This document shows, piece by piece, positions 22,784 to 24,331 of a DNA stretch of 24,331 nt. This DNA comes from CAYWMP01 sp964459445 (GTDB lineage: Bacteria; Desulfobacterota; DSM-4660; Desulfatiglandales; HGW-15). Below the pieces are notes generated by a model that had not been told where the DNA came from, ran no database searches, and saw only the letters and a program-made list of their open reading frames with translations. Position 1 is the first letter of the stretch, and every line of letters begins with the position of its first letter. A program made the translations under genes and the position numbers. The stretch covers positions 1 to 24,331 of the forward strand of contig CAYWMP010000086.1 in the NCBI GenBank assembly GCA_964459445.1. The letters run 5' to 3'.

Positions 22784-22939
22784 ATGGGCGAACCTGTCAC
22801 TGGAGAGGGGCCGGGAAAAGCCGAGGCACTTTTGAAAGATATTATCAAATCGAATTTCGTACTTTTAGCCGCTTTTTTGGTTCTCGTTTCCCGGCGCCCA
22901 TTTGCAGAGAAAGACCTTGACGATGACGTACTGCTCTAA
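22784..22939 (+). CDS. Possible small protein with one hydrophobic segment
   Basis: A 51-residue frame starts 5 bases after the brnA stop. Residues about 25-36 (FVLLAAFLVLVS) could span or touch a membrane, and the end is charged (FAEKDLDDDVLL). I recognise no family. GCGGA precedes the start, a weak ribosome-binding site. The close spacing suggests it rides on the brnTA transcript. It may be a real small membrane protein, a fragment, or chance. Confidence 0.3.
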   Translation: MGEPVTGEGPGKAEALLKDIIKSNFVLLAAFLVLVSRRPFAEKDLDDDVLL

Positions 22940-22953
22940 TTATGTTGTACGTC

Positions 22954-23094
22954 ATGAATAGGAAACTGACATTACGAATGGACGAAGCCATTGTGCGAAA
23001 AGCCGAAATAGAGGCAAAGCGTCGGGGCAAATCCGTATCCCGCATGGTAGCTGTGAAAAGGATAGGGTCAGGTCGCAACATTCAACAAGATTAA
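22954..23094 (+). pseudogene. Truncated antitoxin gene (DUF6364-like)
   Basis: MNRKLTLRMDEAIVRKAEIEAKRRGKSVSRMVA is the ribbon-helix-helix-like start of a small antitoxin family usually paired with a PIN-domain toxin. After about residue 33 the similarity stops where repeat B begins, and the frame ends in repeat sequence at 23094. An in-frame ATG at 22942 is an alternative start. The antitoxin's end and any PIN toxin are missing, so recombination at the repeat probably deleted them. The family name is from memory of the pattern. Confidence 0.6.
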
Positions 23095-23152
23095 ATATCC
23101 ATGCAAAAGATTGAGGCCTTCATCTCACGTGCCGCGGGTCAACGCCGCATGC
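23065..23152 (+). repeat. 88-bp direct repeat, copy B
   Basis: Partner of copy A (21691-21778), ending in the core CGGGTCAACGCCGCAT. The two copies enclose about 1.3 kb with the 127-residue gene, brnTA and the truncated antitoxin. Copy B cuts into the antitoxin gene. An ORF starting at 23101 inside it is disregarded. Confidence 0.7.
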
Positions 23153-23187
23153 AAAATAGCAAACAAACTAACCACTTGGTATTTTTC

Positions 23188-23422
23188 ATGCATTTTGAGA
23201 TAATTGGTAAGATCGAGGAAATTGAGCCCATTGCAAAAGGTGGAAAAATTCGAGATATAATGCGTCTTCAGAAACAGTATTGGTCCGGGTCGATGGAGAA
23301 AGCTTAAAGGGTTTGCTAATGTAAAGCTTCAGAGCGGCAACATCCGTAAAGCGGAATTGCACTGGTACGAAGCCCACGGTATTGGCAGAAATAAAATGAA
23401 AATCAAGAGGTTCTTAGATTAG
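23188..23422 (+). pseudogene. Small conserved gene broken by a one-base insertion
   Basis: The first part reads MHFEIIGKIEEIEPIAKGGKIRDIMRLQKQY. Dropping one T at 23280-23281 continues it as GPGRWRKLKGFANVKLQS, then IRKAELHWYEAHGIGR and KMKIKRFLD, giving one 77-residue protein. The restored sequence resembles a small family I recall as conserved but uncharacterised, often next to a gene like the following one. As read, the frame ends early at a TAA near 23307. A sequencing error in the TT pair is possible. It is basic, and an RNA or DNA contact would fit, but no function is known. Confidence 0.7.
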
Positions 23423-23426
23423 AATT

Positions 23427-23657
23427 ATGGAAAATCAAAAGGAAAATCGTAAATTTGCGCTTTGCGTAGAGAACAGGGACTGTGAGGATTTGGAAAAGCG
23501 CAAGATTTATCAGATCTTACCGGATGAAGATTCTGAAAAAGAAGGCTATCTAAGAGTCGTTGACGAATCCGGTGAAGATTATCTATATCCCCAGTCCTAT
23601 TTCATCCTTGTTCATCTACCCCGCGAAGCGCAAGAGGCGCTGCAAGTATCAAAATAA
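23427..23657 (+). CDS. Small conserved hypothetical protein, 76 residues
   Basis: The protein has a beta-rich pattern: FALCVENRD, then LEKRKIYQILPDEDSEKEGYLRVVDESGEDYLYPQSYFILVHLP. It resembles a widespread family of small uncharacterised proteins whose members share the VVDESGEDYLYP stretch. It starts 4 bases after the stop of the broken gene at 23188-23422, so the two look like a coupled unit, perhaps a toxin-antitoxin-like pair; this is speculation. It is acidic while its partner is basic. There is no membrane segment or signal peptide. The upstream gene is broken but this one is intact. Confidence 0.7.
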   Translation: MENQKENRKFALCVENRDCEDLEKRKIYQILPDEDSEKEGYLRVVDESGEDYLYPQSYFILVHLPREAQEALQVSK

Positions 23658-23703
23658 TCTTTTAAACCGTACAAGTCCTTGAATGCGCCTACGGCACCCG
23701 CAA

Positions 23704-23732
23704 GCTCGTGCCACGGGTCAACGCCGCATTAC
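23704..23732 (+). repeat. Partial third copy of the 88-bp repeat core
   Basis: Contains GTGCCACGGGTCAACGCCGCAT, here described as the conserved right end of copies A and B with one change. It again lies directly before a gene start (23756). The left part of the repeat is absent. Confidence 0.55.
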
Positions 23733-23755
23733 ACAGCACATTATCGGTGATATCA

Positions 23756-23909
23756 ATGCCAGAAAGAGATCGAGAGAAACGGGTTATTTCAGAATGGATA
23801 ACGGTAAAAAGGAGCCTTGGTGTAGAAATTCAAGACCCTGAATGGCGCGATAAACCGTCTAATGGTGATATTGAAGCAATAGCGTTCCCTTTTGCGGTCG
23901 AACACACTA
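23756..23909 (+). pseudogene. 5' end of a gene cut off by an IS630-type insertion
   Basis: About 51 residues remain: MPERDREKRVISEWITVKRS, then PEWRDKPSNGDIEAIAFPFAVEHTSV. The end PFAVEHTS looks like the start of a nuclease-like or otherwise uncharacterised domain that should go on well beyond. The frame runs a few codons into the insertion element and stops at 23926. GGTGA precedes the ATG at 23756; an in-frame upstream start lies in repeat C and is disregarded. The rest of the gene may lie beyond the element, outside the window. Confidence 0.5.
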
Positions 23910-24331
23910 GTGTCATGTCACGCTAGAAATGTCGTATAAAGTATGATATCTTTTCTTCATAATCAACTCCTATCCCGGAGGTTCGAGTATGAAGAAATTT
24001 ATTGTAACCCTGACCGAAGAGGAACGCAACTTTTTGACACAGCTCACATCCAAAGGAAAACATCGATCCCAGAAAATCCTCAATGCACTGACTTTATTGG
24101 CCTGCGATGAAGGAGAGCACCAGCGCAAACGTTCTAAGAACGAGGAGATTGCCCGGGTGCTAAACACAAGCATGAGAAAGATCGACCGTGTAAAGAAACG
24201 GTTCGTAGTAGACGGGCTTGATGTTGCTTTGCAGGGCAAGAAGGGCAGCCGTGTCTATGCCAAAAAGGCTGATGGCGATTTTGAAGCCCACTTGATTGCA
24301 TTAAGTTGCAGCAAGCCGCCTGAGGGTTTTG
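23908..24331 (+). mobile_element. Left part of an IS630-family insertion sequence
   Basis: The element probably begins after the TA at 23908-23909, the target dinucleotide duplicated by this family, with GTGTCATGTCACGC as the likely left inverted repeat. The transposase gene starts 80 bases in. The right end is outside the window, so the inverted repeat and the TA duplication cannot be checked. Confidence 0.6.
23989..24331 (+). CDS. IS630-family transposase, N-terminal part
   Basis: The 114 visible residues are the helix-turn-helix half of a mariner-like transposase: KFIVTLTEEERNFL, then KILNALTLLACDEGE, then NEEIARVLNTSMRKIDRVKKRFVVDGLDVAL, and EAHLIALSCSKPPEGF at the window edge. The DDE catalytic domain would follow outside the window, so activity cannot be judged. 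GGAGG lies 7 bases before the ATG, an excellent site. The gene is in the same direction as the gene it interrupts. Confidence 0.85.
   Translation, partial: MKKFIVTLTEEERNFLTQLTSKGKHRSQKILNALTLLACDEGEHQRKRSKNEEIARVLNTSMRKIDRVKKRFVVDGLDVALQGKKGSRVYAKKADGDFEAHLIALSCSKPPEGF

Noticed and set aside
22628..22939. 103-codon frame overlapping brnA
   Set aside because: Its first half is a shadow of brnA in another frame; only the last 51 codons after the brnA stop might be real and are listed separately.
21691..23732. Repeats as a CRISPR array
   Set aside because: Copies are few, about 0.5-1.3 kb apart, imperfect and separated by genes rather than uniform spacers.

Overview
The window most likely comes from a strictly anaerobic bacterium, probably a sulfate reducer of the Desulfobacterota. 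This is inferred from a complete CODH/acetyl-CoA synthase operon together with a dnaA-dnaN-gyrB-gyrA cluster that lacks recF. No rRNA or other phylogenetic marker is present, so the taxon is not proven.

Region 1 (about 1-9,965, minus strand) is the carbonyl branch of the Wood-Ljungdahl pathway. Gene order in transcription is cooC, a 517-bp gap with its own promoter, acsD, acsA (cooS), acsB, acsC, acsE, and a strong intrinsic terminator at 289-330. Together these genes make CO from CO2 (AcsA), load nickel (CooC), move a methyl group from methyl-tetrahydrofolate (AcsE) to the corrinoid protein (AcsC/AcsD), and build acetyl-CoA (AcsB). The main oddity is a roughly 176-residue Ala/Lys/Glu-rich tail on AcsD.

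Region 2 (about 10,058-17,955, plus strand) is the replication-initiation and topology cluster: dnaA, dnaN, gyrB, gyrA. It is transcribed away from the acs genes, so the two blocks diverge from about 10,000. That fits a nearby replication origin, although I found no exact DnaA box.

Region 3 (about 17,956-24,331) is accessory DNA with different base and codon usage and GC-rich intergenic repeats. It holds a TIR/SEFIR-domain protein with a winged-helix-like tail, a convergent type II restriction endonuclease and a methyltransferase with a MerR-type DNA-binding domain, and an unknown 127-residue protein. Beyond these lie a BrnT/BrnA toxin-antitoxin pair (toxin broken by one stop codon), a truncated antitoxin, a frameshifted gene paired with an intact small gene, a truncated gene, and the left part of an IS630-family element. 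Three repeat sets mark gene boundaries here: two related elements flanking the TIR gene, a 21-bp motif in three copies just upstream of accessory genes, and an 88-bp repeat in two copies with a third partial copy. One site after the TIR gene folds like an integron attC site. The region looks like a decaying, cassette-like defence and toxin island, with no integrase inside the window.
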